Origin: Chitinophagaceae bacterium | GTDB taxonomy: Bacteria > Bacteroidota > Bacteroidia > Chitinophagales > Chitinophagaceae | NCBI GenBank assembly: GCA_024508725.1 | Contig: JANINS010000002.1 | Span: 185,481-249,480, forward strand | Direction of reading: 5' to 3' | DNA: 64,000 nt | Shown here: in pieces, positions 53,515-61,590 of the stretch | Numbering within the stretch: the stretch's first letter is position 1 | How the letters are laid out: each line of letters begins with the position of its first letter | Translations under genes and position numbers: made by a program | Notes under the pieces: generated by a model | The model's input: only the letters and a program-made list of their open reading frames with translations | The model's database searches: none | Told to the model about the DNA's origin: nothing

Positions 53515-54180
53515 ATGTCTGTATCTGAAAGCATTTTCGACAAATTACAATTTAAGGAAGAGAAGAACGTACTGATCCAGGGTTTACCTTCCTCAATCGA
53601 GAAACAGTTTGCCAAACTATCTTATTCAAAGAACGTAACACCTTTGCTCAAGACCAAAAAAGTAGATTTTGCGTTGGTATTTGCAGTGAATGTGAACCAG
53701 TTGTGCAACATAATGAAAGATGTGCTGCCGGCTTTACACAGTGAAAGCAAGTTGTGGATCGCTCACCCAAAACCTACCAGTAAGATCGTCAGCGATCTTA
53801 GCCGTGATTGTAACTGGGATGTACTTTCTACTGCCGGTTACGAAGGTGTTAGACAGGTTACACTAGATCATGTTTGGACGGCTATGCGTTTTCAGCAAAC
53901 AGAAAGTTTGCCCAATAAAAGCCGCTCTTTCTCTGAAAAGCCTGTAGAAAGTAATGGTCATGACTTTGAAAAAACGTTGGTTTCACCGCCAGCTGAATTG
54001 GAAACATTCTTTTTAAAGCATAGCAAGGCAAAAGATTTCTTTACTTCTTTGCCTGCCAACCACCAGGAAGAATATGTAAGCTGGATCGCTGCTGCAAAAA
54101 GAGCCGAGACCAGGAAAAGAAGAGCTGAAACAGCAACAGAAAAACTGTTGGCTGGAAAGCTTACGCCATTGGCTAAGTAA
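53515..54180 (+). CDS. OmdA/YdeI domain protein
   Basis: About 221 residues. The N-terminal 120 residues resemble a DUF3052-like domain (KKVDFALVFAVNVNQL, SKLWIAHPKPTSK). The C-terminal 65 are the bacteriocin-protection (OmdA) domain with FFTSLPANHQEEYVSWI and AAKRAETRKRRAE. ATG 53515 was chosen because the promoter lies upstream of it. It is between two terminators, so it is a single-gene unit. Confidence 0.75.
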   Translation: MSVSESIFDKLQFKEEKNVLIQGLPSSIEKQFAKLSYSKNVTPLLKTKKVDFALVFAVNVNQLCNIMKDVLPALHSESKLWIAHPKPTSKIVSDLSRDCNWDVLSTAGYEGVRQVTLDHVWTAMRFQQTESLPNKSRSFSEKPVESNGHDFEKTLVSPPAELETFFLKHSKAKDFFTSLPANHQEEYVSWIAAAKRAETRKRRAETATEKLLAGKLTPLAK

Positions 54181-54205
54181 TTTTACTTATTGATATTTTG
54201 AAAAT

Positions 54206-54234
54206 GCTCCTGCAGAAAATGTAGGAGCTTTTTT
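54206..54234 (+). terminator. terminator after the OmdA gene
   Basis: Stem GCTCCTGCA/TGTAGGAGC (9 bp, one G-T pair) with a GAAAA loop, then TTTTTT. Confidence 0.8.
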
Positions 54235-54251
54235 GTGTTTGGATGGGTTAT

Positions 54252-54267
54252 AACTAAAAAATTAGTT
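54252..54267. promoter_or_regulatory. BlaI-type operator 1 (candidate)
   Basis: AACTAAAAAATTAGTT, arms AACTAA and TTAGTT around 4 bp. The same arm sequence recurs at 54299, fitting a BlaI-type dimer site upstream of blaI. Confidence 0.5.
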
Positions 54268-54270
54268 GTT

Positions 54271-54294
54271 AAACTAAATAATTCGTTATAGTTT
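54271..54294. promoter_or_regulatory. BlaI-type operator 2 (weaker candidate)
   Basis: Arms AAACTA and TAGTTT around 12 bp. It lies between the two clearer sites. Confidence 0.35.
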
Positions 54295-54298
54295 CGTT

Positions 54299-54316
54299 CA
54301 ACTAAAGATTTAGTTG
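54299..54316. promoter_or_regulatory. BlaI-type operator 3 (candidate)
   Basis: CAACTAAAGATTTAGTTG, perfect arms of 8 bp around GA, ending at the base before the blaI ATG (54317). A repressor bound here would cover the start codon. Confidence 0.6.
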
Positions 54317-54670
54317 ATGAAACCTTTGACCAAAGCAGAAGAGCAGATCATGCAAACGATCTGGAAACTTGACGGCGCTTTTTTGAAAGATATTGTAGAA
54401 GAACAACCAGAACCTAAACCTCACTCAAACACTGTGGCAACCATTCTAAAAATATTGGTTGAAAAGCAGTTTGTGAAAATAGAAGTGCATGGACGTGTAC
54501 ATAAATACCTGCCTCTCATTTCAAAAGATTCTTACTCATCTTCTTCCATTCAAAATCTTGTGAGCAATTATTTTGAAGGCTCATTCTCAGATGTCGTTTC
54601 ATTCATGGTGAAACAAAAGAACCTTGATGTAAAAGACCTGGAACTACTACTCCAACAACTAAAAAAATAA
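54317..54670 (+). CDS. BlaI/MecI family repressor
   Basis: About 117 residues. A winged-helix DNA-binding domain (LTKAEEQIMQTIWKLD, then NTVATILKILVEKQFV) is followed by a dimerisation tail with VVSFMVKQKNLDVKDL. These repressors control genes for beta-lactam or cell-wall stress responses and are cleaved by M56 proteases. Palindromes upstream fit self-regulation. ATG 54317 follows the third operator. The M56 gene starts 4 nt downstream. Confidence 0.92.
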   Translation: MKPLTKAEEQIMQTIWKLDGAFLKDIVEEQPEPKPHSNTVATILKILVEKQFVKIEVHGRVHKYLPLISKDSYSSSSIQNLVSNYFEGSFSDVVSFMVKQKNLDVKDLELLLQQLKK

Positions 54671-54673
54671 AGC

Positions 54674-56260
54674 ATGCCGTCGATACTATTTTATTTTTTG
54701 CAGGTAGTTATTGTTAGTGGAATTCTTTACGCTTATTACCTTATAGCATTAAGGAATAAACGATTTCATCAATACAATAGGTTCTATCTGTTATCCATAT
54801 TTGTAATCTCATGCTTGATACCATTGCTCAGGATCTCTTTGCCTGTGCATTCGATTACTCAAAATTCAAAAGAGTCCTTCAAGCTTTTTGAAGTAATGGC
54901 TGATAACAATACTCATTTTGAAGAATATGTAACAGGTGTTGAAACGAAATCGCAGGATTGGAGTGGATTTTTGCTACTGTTATATGCAAGTATTGTTTTA
55001 ATACTCTTATTGAAACTGGTCTTTTCTATTTGGAAGATAATGCGGCAGGTTAACAGGAGTAGTAAAGAAAATCTTGGAAATGTTGTATTGGTAAAGAATG
55101 AAAGCGATGTAAGTCCTTTTTCTTTTATGCACTTTATTTTCTGGAATAAAACAATTGATATAAATACTCCTTCAGGAAAGCTGATCCTGGAACATGAACT
55201 TACGCATGTAAAAGAATGGCATAGCTATGATATTATTTTCTCTTCTGTGATCACGGCAGTAGGATGGATGAACCCGATATTTTGGCTGGTGCAGCGTGAA
55301 TTGAAGATGGTGCATGAATTTATTGCTGATAATAAAGCTGTACATAATAATGCATCAGACTTTGCATCAATGTTATTGGTTGCAGCTTTCCCTAAGAACA
55401 ATCTGGTAACGCATTCTTTTTTTCATTCACCTATAAAACGGAGGTTAACTATGATCAGGCATATTTCACTTGCAAAATATCCTTATGTAAGAAGGCTATT
55501 GATTTTACCATTTTTGATTTTGGTTGTTGCCTTGTTTGCCTTTAGAAAGGAGATAAGTTCGGCTGTTGTGATCAACCAACCAATTATTCCAACTAAAACA
55601 ACGTCTTCGAATAAAGAAATTGAAAGCACCAAAAGTACCGAATTGAAAAACGAAGAAACGCAAAGTAATAGCACCATTGATCTTAAGAAAACTTACACTG
55701 TAATGATCGATGCAGGACATGGTGGACATGATGGTGGAGCAGAAGCGGAAGACGGAACTAAAGAGTCTGATATTTCTTTACAATTGCTAAATAGAGTAAA
55801 AGAGACGAATACCAACGCTAAACTAAATCTTGTTTTTACAAGAACAGACGATGTGTATCAGCATCCAACAATCAAATTAAATCGAATCAATGAGAGTAAA
55901 GCTGATCTGGTTGTCTCTTTGCATGTTGCTTCTGATATAAACAAGAAATTATCGGGTATTGAGATATATATACCACATACTGATACAGTGAGTCATTACA
56001 AAACTTCCTACCAGTTGGCAAACTACGTTGCAAATTCATTAACACAGAATAGTGAAAGTTCTAAGCTGAAGGTTCAAATAAAAACACGCCTGGTTGGTAT
56101 TTGGATAATCGATAAAGCTGCACGTCCGGCGATTTTAGTTGAAGCAGGATTTCTTACTAACAGATCTGATCTGAAAATGCTAAAAAGCAAAGAATACCAG
56201 GAAAGATTTGCAAAAGCTATTCTTTCTGGAATTGAAGGTTATTTGCAGAGTAAAGAATGA
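54674..56260 (+). CDS. M56 antirepressor protease fused to an N-acetylmuramoyl-L-alanine amidase
   Basis: 528 residues. The N-terminal half is a BlaR1/MecR1-type M56 protease: four membrane helices (about 5-25, 36-56, 98-118, 275-291) and the cytoplasmic zinc motif HELTH (174-178). Where BlaR1 has a penicillin-binding sensor, this protein has an Amidase_3 domain (about 340-526) with zinc ligands His349 (DAGHGG), Glu364 and His417 (VVSLHVAS), and catalytic Glu490 (VEAGFLTN). The amidase would face the periplasm. Fusion to BlaI regulation suggests a peptidoglycan-linked sensor or effector (inference). Confidence 0.88.
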   Translation: MPSILFYFLQVVIVSGILYAYYLIALRNKRFHQYNRFYLLSIFVISCLIPLLRISLPVHSITQNSKESFKLFEVMADNNTHFEEYVTGVETKSQDWSGFLLLLYASIVLILLLKLVFSIWKIMRQVNRSSKENLGNVVLVKNESDVSPFSFMHFIFWNKTIDINTPSGKLILEHELTHVKEWHSYDIIFSSVITAVGWMNPIFWLVQRELKMVHEFIADNKAVHNNASDFASMLLVAAFPKNNLVTHSFFHSPIKRRLTMIRHISLAKYPYVRRLLILPFLILVVALFAFRKEISSAVVINQPIIPTKTTSSNKEIESTKSTELKNEETQSNSTIDLKKTYTVMIDAGHGGHDGGAEAEDGTKESDISLQLLNRVKETNTNAKLNLVFTRTDDVYQHPTIKLNRINESKADLVVSLHVASDINKKLSGIEIYIPHTDTVSHYKTSYQLANYVANSLTQNSESSKLKVQIKTRLVGIWIIDKAARPAILVEAGFLTNRSDLKMLKSKEYQERFAKAILSGIEGYLQSKE

Positions 56261-56282
56261 GACTTAATAATATTGTTTTAAT

Positions 56283-56310
56283 GCTCCTGTTGAAAAGTGG
56301 GAGCTTTTTT
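56283..56310 (+). terminator. terminator after the M56-amidase gene
   Basis: Stem GCTCC/GGAGC with a loop of about 12 nt, then TTTTTT. The loop resembles that of the terminator at 54206. Confidence 0.65.
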
Positions 56311-58228
56311 ATTTGATTATCACAGATCCAATCTGCTTCGTCAACTCTATCTCTACCTGTTTTAACTGCTTGTGAATTTCAATCAGCTTAAGTTGTTCTT
56401 TGAGATCCGTTGCGGCTTCCAGGTCTTTCTGGTTCTGGTCAAACATCTTCTTGATCTTGCGAAGCTTGAAATAATTTACACTGGCAAAAACATCCTGTTT
56501 GCTGGTATCTCTATCCAAAATATGCATGTTCTCCATCACATCATCCCAACGATGACTTAACTCATGCGGAAACATAGTTATCGATATCACCAGGTCCCTG
56601 ATGGTTTGATCTTCGATGTACAACAAAGTTTTTGAAGTAGGCTTTTCACCTTGCTGGTAAAGATGATAATAGAGATTATACAGTTTCTCAAGCTCAGGAT
56701 TATCAAACGTGAAGTTCTCCAACTCATGCCAGATGTATTCTGCATTGGTGTGTTGCTCATCCCATTGCTTTAATCCATATTCCAACAATACACGTAATAC
56801 GCTTCTTTCCTGTGCTTCATCCTGGTGAAAAAGATCATAGGCAACATCTGTATCCTGTTGTTGTGGAATATGATGATTCGCTTCTTCGAAAGGAAGTTTT
56901 TTCTCATCGGCAGAAATCTTGTCTCTTTTGTATTTGTTGACGAGTGTTGTTAAACCACTCTCATCGATCTTCAATATCGATGAACACTGACGGATATAAT
57001 CCTGCTGCTTGGTAAAATCTTCTGCCTTATTGATCTTGCTGAGTGTCTCAGCAATTTGATTCACTACATCATTCTTTTTCGCTACATCATTGCCTGCTTC
57101 TTTCAGCATTACTTCCAGCTGGAAGAGAATGAAATCTTTTTTATTCTCAGCAATGAACTTCTGAAAAGCAGTGGGTCCAACTTTGTTTACATAACTGTCA
57201 GGATCTTCTTTATCCGGTATCAACACCAACTTCACATTCAGGCTTTCTTCCAAAGCCATATCCAATCCACGCAATGCAGCTTTAATACCTGCTGCATCTC
57301 CATCGTAAATGATGGTTAAGTTGTTGGTATATTTTTTTATGATGCGAAGCTGATCTGTCGTAAGTGAAGTTCCACCACTGGCAACTACATTTTCAATTCC
57401 ATTCTGGTGTAAGCTGATCACATCGGTATAACCTTCTACCAGCAAACATTCATCGTTCTTGTCGATCGTTTGTCGGGCAAAATAAGATCCATACAGGATC
57501 TTGCTTTTGATGTAGATCTCGTTCTCCGGAGTGTTAATGTATTTGGGAGTCCTGTCATTCTTTGCAATGATCCTTGCTCCAAAGCCGATGATCTTTCCTG
57601 TATTATTGTGAATGGGAAAGATGATACGTCCACGATAATTATCAACCAACTCTTCATTCCTGTTCACCACCAAGCCAGACTTTACCAGTAATTCAGGATT
57701 GAACTGGTGTGCAACTGCAGCTTTGGCAAATGTGTCTCTTGCTTCAGGATTGTAACCAAGTTGAAACTTCTTTATAGTTTCATCTCTATAACCTCTCACA
57801 TCTTTCAGGTAGGAGAGTCCTACATGACCATGATCGGTTTCGGTGAGTTGTTCACTAAAAAATTTCTGAGCAAAATTATTGATGGCGAAAAGTGAATCTG
57901 CCGTGAGTTGTTGTTGACGAACTTCGGGAGAAGAGAATGTTTCTTCTACTTCAATTCCATAACGGTTAGCCAGCCATTTTAAAGAATCAACATAGCTGTA
58001 CTTTTCAACCTCCATCAAAAAGCTGATGGTATTGCCGCTTTTGCCACAACCAAAACATTTGTAAATTTCTTTGGCAGGAGAAACAGTGAACGATGGTGTT
58101 TTTTCGTTGTGAAACGGACAAAGGCCTAAATAATTAGCACCTCTGCGTTTCAGTTTTACGAATTCGCCCACCACGTCAATGATGTCGATCCTGCTGGTGA
58201 TCTGTTGTATGGTTTCGGGGGATATCAC
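56309..58228 (-). CDS. dnaG: DNA primase DnaG
   Basis: 639 residues. The N-terminal zinc finger (CPFHNEKTPSF and CFGCG) is followed by a TOPRIM domain with EGYTDVISLHQ and DGDAAGIKAAL. The C-terminal helicase-binding part is divergent. It synthesises RNA primers. Length is normal. It is preceded on the minus strand by ispE across the 31-bp repeat array. Confidence 0.96.
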   Translation of the reverse strand: MISPETIQQITSRIDIIDVVGEFVKLKRRGANYLGLCPFHNEKTPSFTVSPAKEIYKCFGCGKSGNTISFLMEVEKYSYVDSLKWLANRYGIEVEETFSSPEVRQQQLTADSLFAINNFAQKFFSEQLTETDHGHVGLSYLKDVRGYRDETIKKFQLGYNPEARDTFAKAAVAHQFNPELLVKSGLVVNRNEELVDNYRGRIIFPIHNNTGKIIGFGARIIAKNDRTPKYINTPENEIYIKSKILYGSYFARQTIDKNDECLLVEGYTDVISLHQNGIENVVASGGTSLTTDQLRIIKKYTNNLTIIYDGDAAGIKAALRGLDMALEESLNVKLVLIPDKEDPDSYVNKVGPTAFQKFIAENKKDFILFQLEVMLKEAGNDVAKKNDVVNQIAETLSKINKAEDFTKQQDYIRQCSSILKIDESGLTTLVNKYKRDKISADEKKLPFEEANHHIPQQQDTDVAYDLFHQDEAQERSVLRVLLEYGLKQWDEQHTNAEYIWHELENFTFDNPELEKLYNLYYHLYQQGEKPTSKTLLYIEDQTIRDLVISITMFPHELSHRWDDVMENMHILDRDTSKQDVFASVNYFKLRKIKKMFDQNQKDLEAATDLKEQLKLIEIHKQLKQVEIELTKQIGSVIIK

Positions 58229-58297
58229 GGTCTGCGAATATCGGAAACATAGAGGAGAAAGGCTGAAGCCCTAATGCTTATCTGAGAATTTTATATT

Positions 58298-58440
58298 CCA
58301 CGACCTGAAGGTCGTGGCAATTATTTGTGACAAACCTGAAGGTCGTGGCGATTATTGATGATAAACCTGGAAGTCGTGGCAATTGTCGATGAAAACCTGA
58401 AGGTCATGGCAACATTTACAACAGATCTGAAAGTTGTGGC
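58298..58440. repeat. 31-bp tandem repeat, five units, with a palindromic first unit
   Basis: The motif ACCTGAAGGTCGTGGC occurs at 58303, 58334, 58365, 58395 and 58425 (spacing 31, 31, 30, 30), decaying from left to right. The first copy is part of a perfect palindrome CCACGACCTGAAGGTCGTGG (58298-58317). It lies between ispE and dnaG. There are no unique spacers of constant length as in a CRISPR array. Confidence 0.8.
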
Positions 58441-58444
58441 GTTT

Positions 58445-59263
58445 TTAGACCATGAAAACTTTGTAAGATGGATAGCTGAGGCTTGAAAGTTTTTTCTCTT
58501 TGGGGAAAATGCCGAATACCGTACTTCCGCTGCCACTCATTGAGGCGTAAACAGCACCTTGCGTATAGAGATTTTCCTTAATGGATTTGATCTCCGGGTG
58601 AGTTTTAAAAACAGCTTCCTCAAAATCATTCACCAGTTCAGCTTTCCATGTTTCGATTGGCTGGCTGATGATTTCCCTGACAGACTTTGCAGGTTGCATT
58701 GGCTTGATCTGAGAGAAAGCCCAGCCTGTATTCACATGAATTCCTGGATTGATGATGATGAATTGGTAAGCAGAAAGATCAAGATTGATCTGCTGAAGTT
58801 TTTCGCCTCTTCCTTCTGCGAAACATGGTTGATTGAGGATGAAAAATGGACAATCACTTCCAAGTTGAAGTGCATAGTTGATCAGATGATCAGTTGATAA
58901 GTTGAGATTGAATTTTGTATTTAACAATTTCAATGTAAAAGCTCCATCGGCACTTCCTCCACCAAGTCCGGCACCCATTGGAATGGATTTGTGCAGGTGC
59001 ATTTTTATCGCAGGAAGATGCGGGAAATCTTTTTTTAGCAGGTGATAGCCTTTTACACAAAGATTATTATTGATATCTCCTTCGATCTGTAATCCTGAAC
59101 TGGTAAAATCAACATCTGTGGTTTCTTGTTGTTGCTGAACGATCTCTAATACATCTTTGATGGCAATAGGATAGAAGATCGTTTCAAGATCATGGAAACC
59201 ATCTGATCGCTTGGTGATGATGTTTAGTCCGAGATTGATCTTACAGTTTGGAAAAACGACCAC
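58445..59263 (-). CDS. ispE: 4-diphosphocytidyl-2-C-methyl-D-erythritol kinase
   Basis: 272 residues of the GHMP kinase family. N-terminal PNCKINLGLNI, the phosphate loop PMGAGLGGGSADGAF, and the C-terminal SGSGSTVFGIF are seen. It phosphorylates CDP-methylerythritol in the non-mevalonate isoprenoid pathway. The start is GTG; no better upstream ATG exists in frame. A CGCAAAG array lies just upstream. Confidence 0.95.
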   Translation of the reverse strand: MVVFPNCKINLGLNIITKRSDGFHDLETIFYPIAIKDVLEIVQQQQETTDVDFTSSGLQIEGDINNNLCVKGYHLLKKDFPHLPAIKMHLHKSIPMGAGLGGGSADGAFTLKLLNTKFNLNLSTDHLINYALQLGSDCPFFILNQPCFAEGRGEKLQQINLDLSAYQFIIINPGIHVNTGWAFSQIKPMQPAKSVREIISQPIETWKAELVNDFEEAVFKTHPEIKSIKENLYTQGAVYASMSGSGSTVFGIFPKEKKLSSLSYPSYKVFMV

Positions 59264-59278
59264 AGATTTTTTTTGTAT

Positions 59279-59355
59279 CGCAAAGATCGCTGAGGTTTAC
59301 GCAAGGTTCACAAAGGTCTTTGCGATACTTTGCGAATTGCTTTGAGTTCTTTGCG
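59279..59355. repeat. 77-nt heptamer array (CGCAAAG type), upstream of ispE
   Basis: Eleven heptamers from CGCAAAG to CTTTGCG. Equal in length and layout to the copy at 14347, and like it lies within 60 nt of a 19-nt dispersed element. Confidence 0.7.
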
Positions 59356-59382
59356 ATACTTTCTGCCCAGTTAAGATCAGCA

Positions 59383-59401
59383 GTACAAGTGTGCGACGCA
59401 A
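59383..59401 (+). repeat. 19-nt dispersed element, intermediate core
   Basis: GTACAAGTGTGCGACGCAA, with one change from the main core (A to T at base 8), intermediate to the variant type. Followed by GGAACGTTGCTATGAAA. Confidence 0.75.
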
Positions 59402-59448
59402 GGAACGTTGCTATGAAAATAGTTGCCGGGACAATAATCTCAGCACGT

Positions 59449-60033
59449 TTACTTTCTTCTATCTATCTCTTTCTTTATCGCACTAGCCTTAATGTAATCT
59501 TCTACTTCAACAGCTTCGTCGAGAGCTTTCTGAAGATCTTCGATACTCATGGCTCCCATATCGCCTTCACCGGAATCGACCGTGGCTTTCTCGCCCTTCT
59601 TTTTCTTTTTGCCACCGGCTGTGTCTTCCATCAGTATTCCGGCACTTTCTAAAATATGATCGTAAGTATAAATGGGGCAGCCAAAACGCACCGCTAAAGC
59701 CAATGCATCGCTGGTTCGGCTATCTATTTCAACAGTGTCATTATCGGTAGTACAAACCAGTTTTGAATAGAAGATGCCTTCCTGGAGATCGTTGATCACA
59801 ATTTCCTGCATGTCAACAGCGAAAGCATTCATGAAATTCTTCATCAGGTCGTGGGTCAAAGGTCTGCTGGGTTGCATTCTTTCCAACGCTACGGCAATTG
59901 CCTGGGCCTCGAATCCTCCGATGACGATTGGCAGCCTGCGAAGGCCATTCACCTCACCCAAAACCACTGCATATGAATGAGTTTGCGTAATACTATGCGA
60001 CAAAGCAACTATTTCCAACTCTATTTTTCTCAT
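59449..60033 (-). CDS. bifunctional nuclease family protein (DUF151)
   Basis: About 194 residues. The BFN domain runs from RKIELEIVALSHS through LPIVIGGFEAQAIAVAL and IDSRTSDALALAVRFGCPIY. The C-terminal 45 residues follow a Lys-rich linker and hold a UVR-like helix (EDLQKALDEAVEVEDYIKAS). Family members may act as nucleases; activity here is not shown. ATG 60033 was chosen. Confidence 0.85.
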   Translation of the reverse strand: MRKIELEIVALSHSITQTHSYAVVLGEVNGLRRLPIVIGGFEAQAIAVALERMQPSRPLTHDLMKNFMNAFAVDMQEIVINDLQEGIFYSKLVCTTDNDTVEIDSRTSDALALAVRFGCPIYTYDHILESAGILMEDTAGGKKKKKGEKATVDSGEGDMGAMSIEDLQKALDEAVEVEDYIKASAIKKEIDRRK

Positions 60034-60129
60034 ATCGAAAGCTATCAACAAAAATAAGACCTTAGTTAATACACACGTCTTTATTAATGAACAAATTGTG
60101 TTGTGCCTGAAGCTGGTTGGGAGCAGAAA

Positions 60130-60846
60130 TTAAAGCCCTAAAACATCTTTCATCGAGTATATGCCTTTTTTGCCATGCAGAAACTCTGCTGCTGCTACGG
60201 CTCCACCGGCAAATCCTTTACGGCTGTGAGCTGTATGGATGATCTCAATATCGTCGATATCTGAGTGGTATTTTATTGAATGAGTTCCTGGAGCCGGGTC
60301 AATTCTTTTACTGAGGATAAGTAGGTCTTCAGCTTTACCTGTTTCCTGGTTTACCCAACCTGATTTTGATTTGATGTGTTGCAACACCTGTTCTGCTAAT
60401 GTGATAGCTGTTCCACTTGGGGCATCTTTCTTTTGTGTGTGATGGATCTCTTCCATCGAAACTTCATAATCAGCATGCCTGCTCATCAGCTTTGCTAAAT
60501 ATGTATTTAGTTCAAAGAAAAGATTTACGCCAATGCTGAAGTTACTGGCATAAATGAAAGCACCGTTTTTACTTTCGCAGTAAGCTTTTACTTCATTCCA
60601 GCTTTCGAGCCAGCCTGTAGAACCACATACTACCGGGATACCTGCATCGAAAAGTTTTTCAAGATTAGGCACTGCTGAATGAGGACCGGTGAATTCGATG
60701 GCAACATCTGCTTTCGACAGGTTTTCGGCAGTGAATTGTTGTTGATTGTCCATATCGATCCGCAATACCACTTCATGACCTTTTGCGAGAGCAATCTCTT
60801 CAATGGCTTTACCCATTTTGCCGTAACCGATTAGAGCGATCTTCAT
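60130..60846 (-). CDS. dapB: 4-hydroxy-tetrahydrodipicolinate reductase
   Basis: 238 residues. The dinucleotide loop LIGYGKMGKAIEE opens the protein, and the substrate-site EIHHTQKKDAPSGTA is intact. It reduces the lysine/diaminopimelate precursor. Length is normal for the short family form. A TACTTTTG box ends 5 nt before the ATG, so the transcript may be leaderless. Confidence 0.95.
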   Translation of the reverse strand: MKIALIGYGKMGKAIEEIALAKGHEVVLRIDMDNQQQFTAENLSKADVAIEFTGPHSAVPNLEKLFDAGIPVVCGSTGWLESWNEVKAYCESKNGAFIYASNFSIGVNLFFELNTYLAKLMSRHADYEVSMEEIHHTQKKDAPSGTAITLAEQVLQHIKSKSGWVNQETGKAEDLLILSKRIDPAPGTHSIKYHSDIDDIEIIHTAHSRKGFAGGAVAAAEFLHGKKGIYSMKDVLGL

Positions 60847-60858
60847 ATAACAAAAGTA

Positions 60859-60942
60859 GGTTTTGAGTTTAAAGTTTTGGGTTTTGAGTTGATCGAAAGT
60901 TTAAAGTAACAGGAAACTCGAAACTCACAACCCTAAACGGTA
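60859..60942. repeat. inverted 7-nt array, 12 units, dapB upstream
   Basis: Twelve units of seven, 84 nt, unbroken. The left half has AGTTTNN or GGTTTTG units and the right half has AACTCNN units. It ends exactly at the last base before the DUF5683 stop. Confidence 0.8.
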
Positions 60943-61587
60943 CTATCTTGCTTCGAAGAATACCTTCTTACTACTGTTGGGTGACTTTGTTGTAAGTGAA
61001 AGCGAAAATCCGGCGGATCTGCTGAGTGGATTGAGATCGGGTTTTACTTTAAGCGAAAGATCATCACTTACATCAAATTCTTTCAGGTGACCAAATACCG
61101 TGGCATCAGCAACATTCAATCCCCAGATAACAATAAAATATAGAAGCGAATAATCACGGTTCTTTCGAAACTCGTTCCTGTATAGTTGTAAAGAATAGGC
61201 ATCCAATGGTAATCCTGTTCTGGTGCTGAAGAGTTTTGGATGGATCTCGTTATATCTTGCAGTATTGGTATCGGCCACTAATTCAAAAGCAAACCTGGTT
61301 CGTTTATACCATGTATTGTTATATATCCAGAATCCTGCTGCAGTTCCCAATGCTGCCCATACAACAGGAACTTTCCAGTATTCACGGTTGTATGCTTGTC
61401 CCCAACCCGGTAATATCAACGAACGTCGTGTTGCAATTCTTGGATCATGATGTTTGATCCTGGATGTATCAAGCTTTATGGCAACTGCTGAATCTTTGTT
61501 TTGCTTACGAAGAACCGAATCCTGGCTGTAGGAATATAAACTGCAGTTGCAGCAAAGAATAAATATGAGGATTCGAATTGCCTTCAT
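60943..61587 (-). CDS. DUF5683 family protein
   Basis: 214 residues with a signal peptide. The DUF5683 core is RRSLILPGWGQAYNREYWKVP, then two hydrophobic helices (VVWAALGTAAGFWIY and LLYFIVIWGLNVADA). The C-terminal part holds beta-strands. Function unknown. It lies 3 nt downstream of parB, a common Bacteroidota arrangement. Confidence 0.85.
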   Translation of the reverse strand: MKAIRILIFILCCNCSLYSYSQDSVLRKQNKDSAVAIKLDTSRIKHHDPRIATRRSLILPGWGQAYNREYWKVPVVWAALGTAAGFWIYNNTWYKRTRFAFELVADTNTARYNEIHPKLFSTRTGLPLDAYSLQLYRNEFRKNRDYSLLYFIVIWGLNVADATVFGHLKEFDVSDDLSLKVKPDLNPLSRSAGFSLSLTTKSPNSSKKVFFEAR

Positions 61588-61590
61588 TGT

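Noticed and set aside
58298-58440. CRISPR array
   Set aside because: Units are about 31 nt end to end with no unique spacers, and no cas gene is nearby.
58321-58536. Short minus-strand frame over the 31-bp array
   Set aside because: It overlaps the ispE 3' end in another frame and consists mainly of repeat-derived codons.
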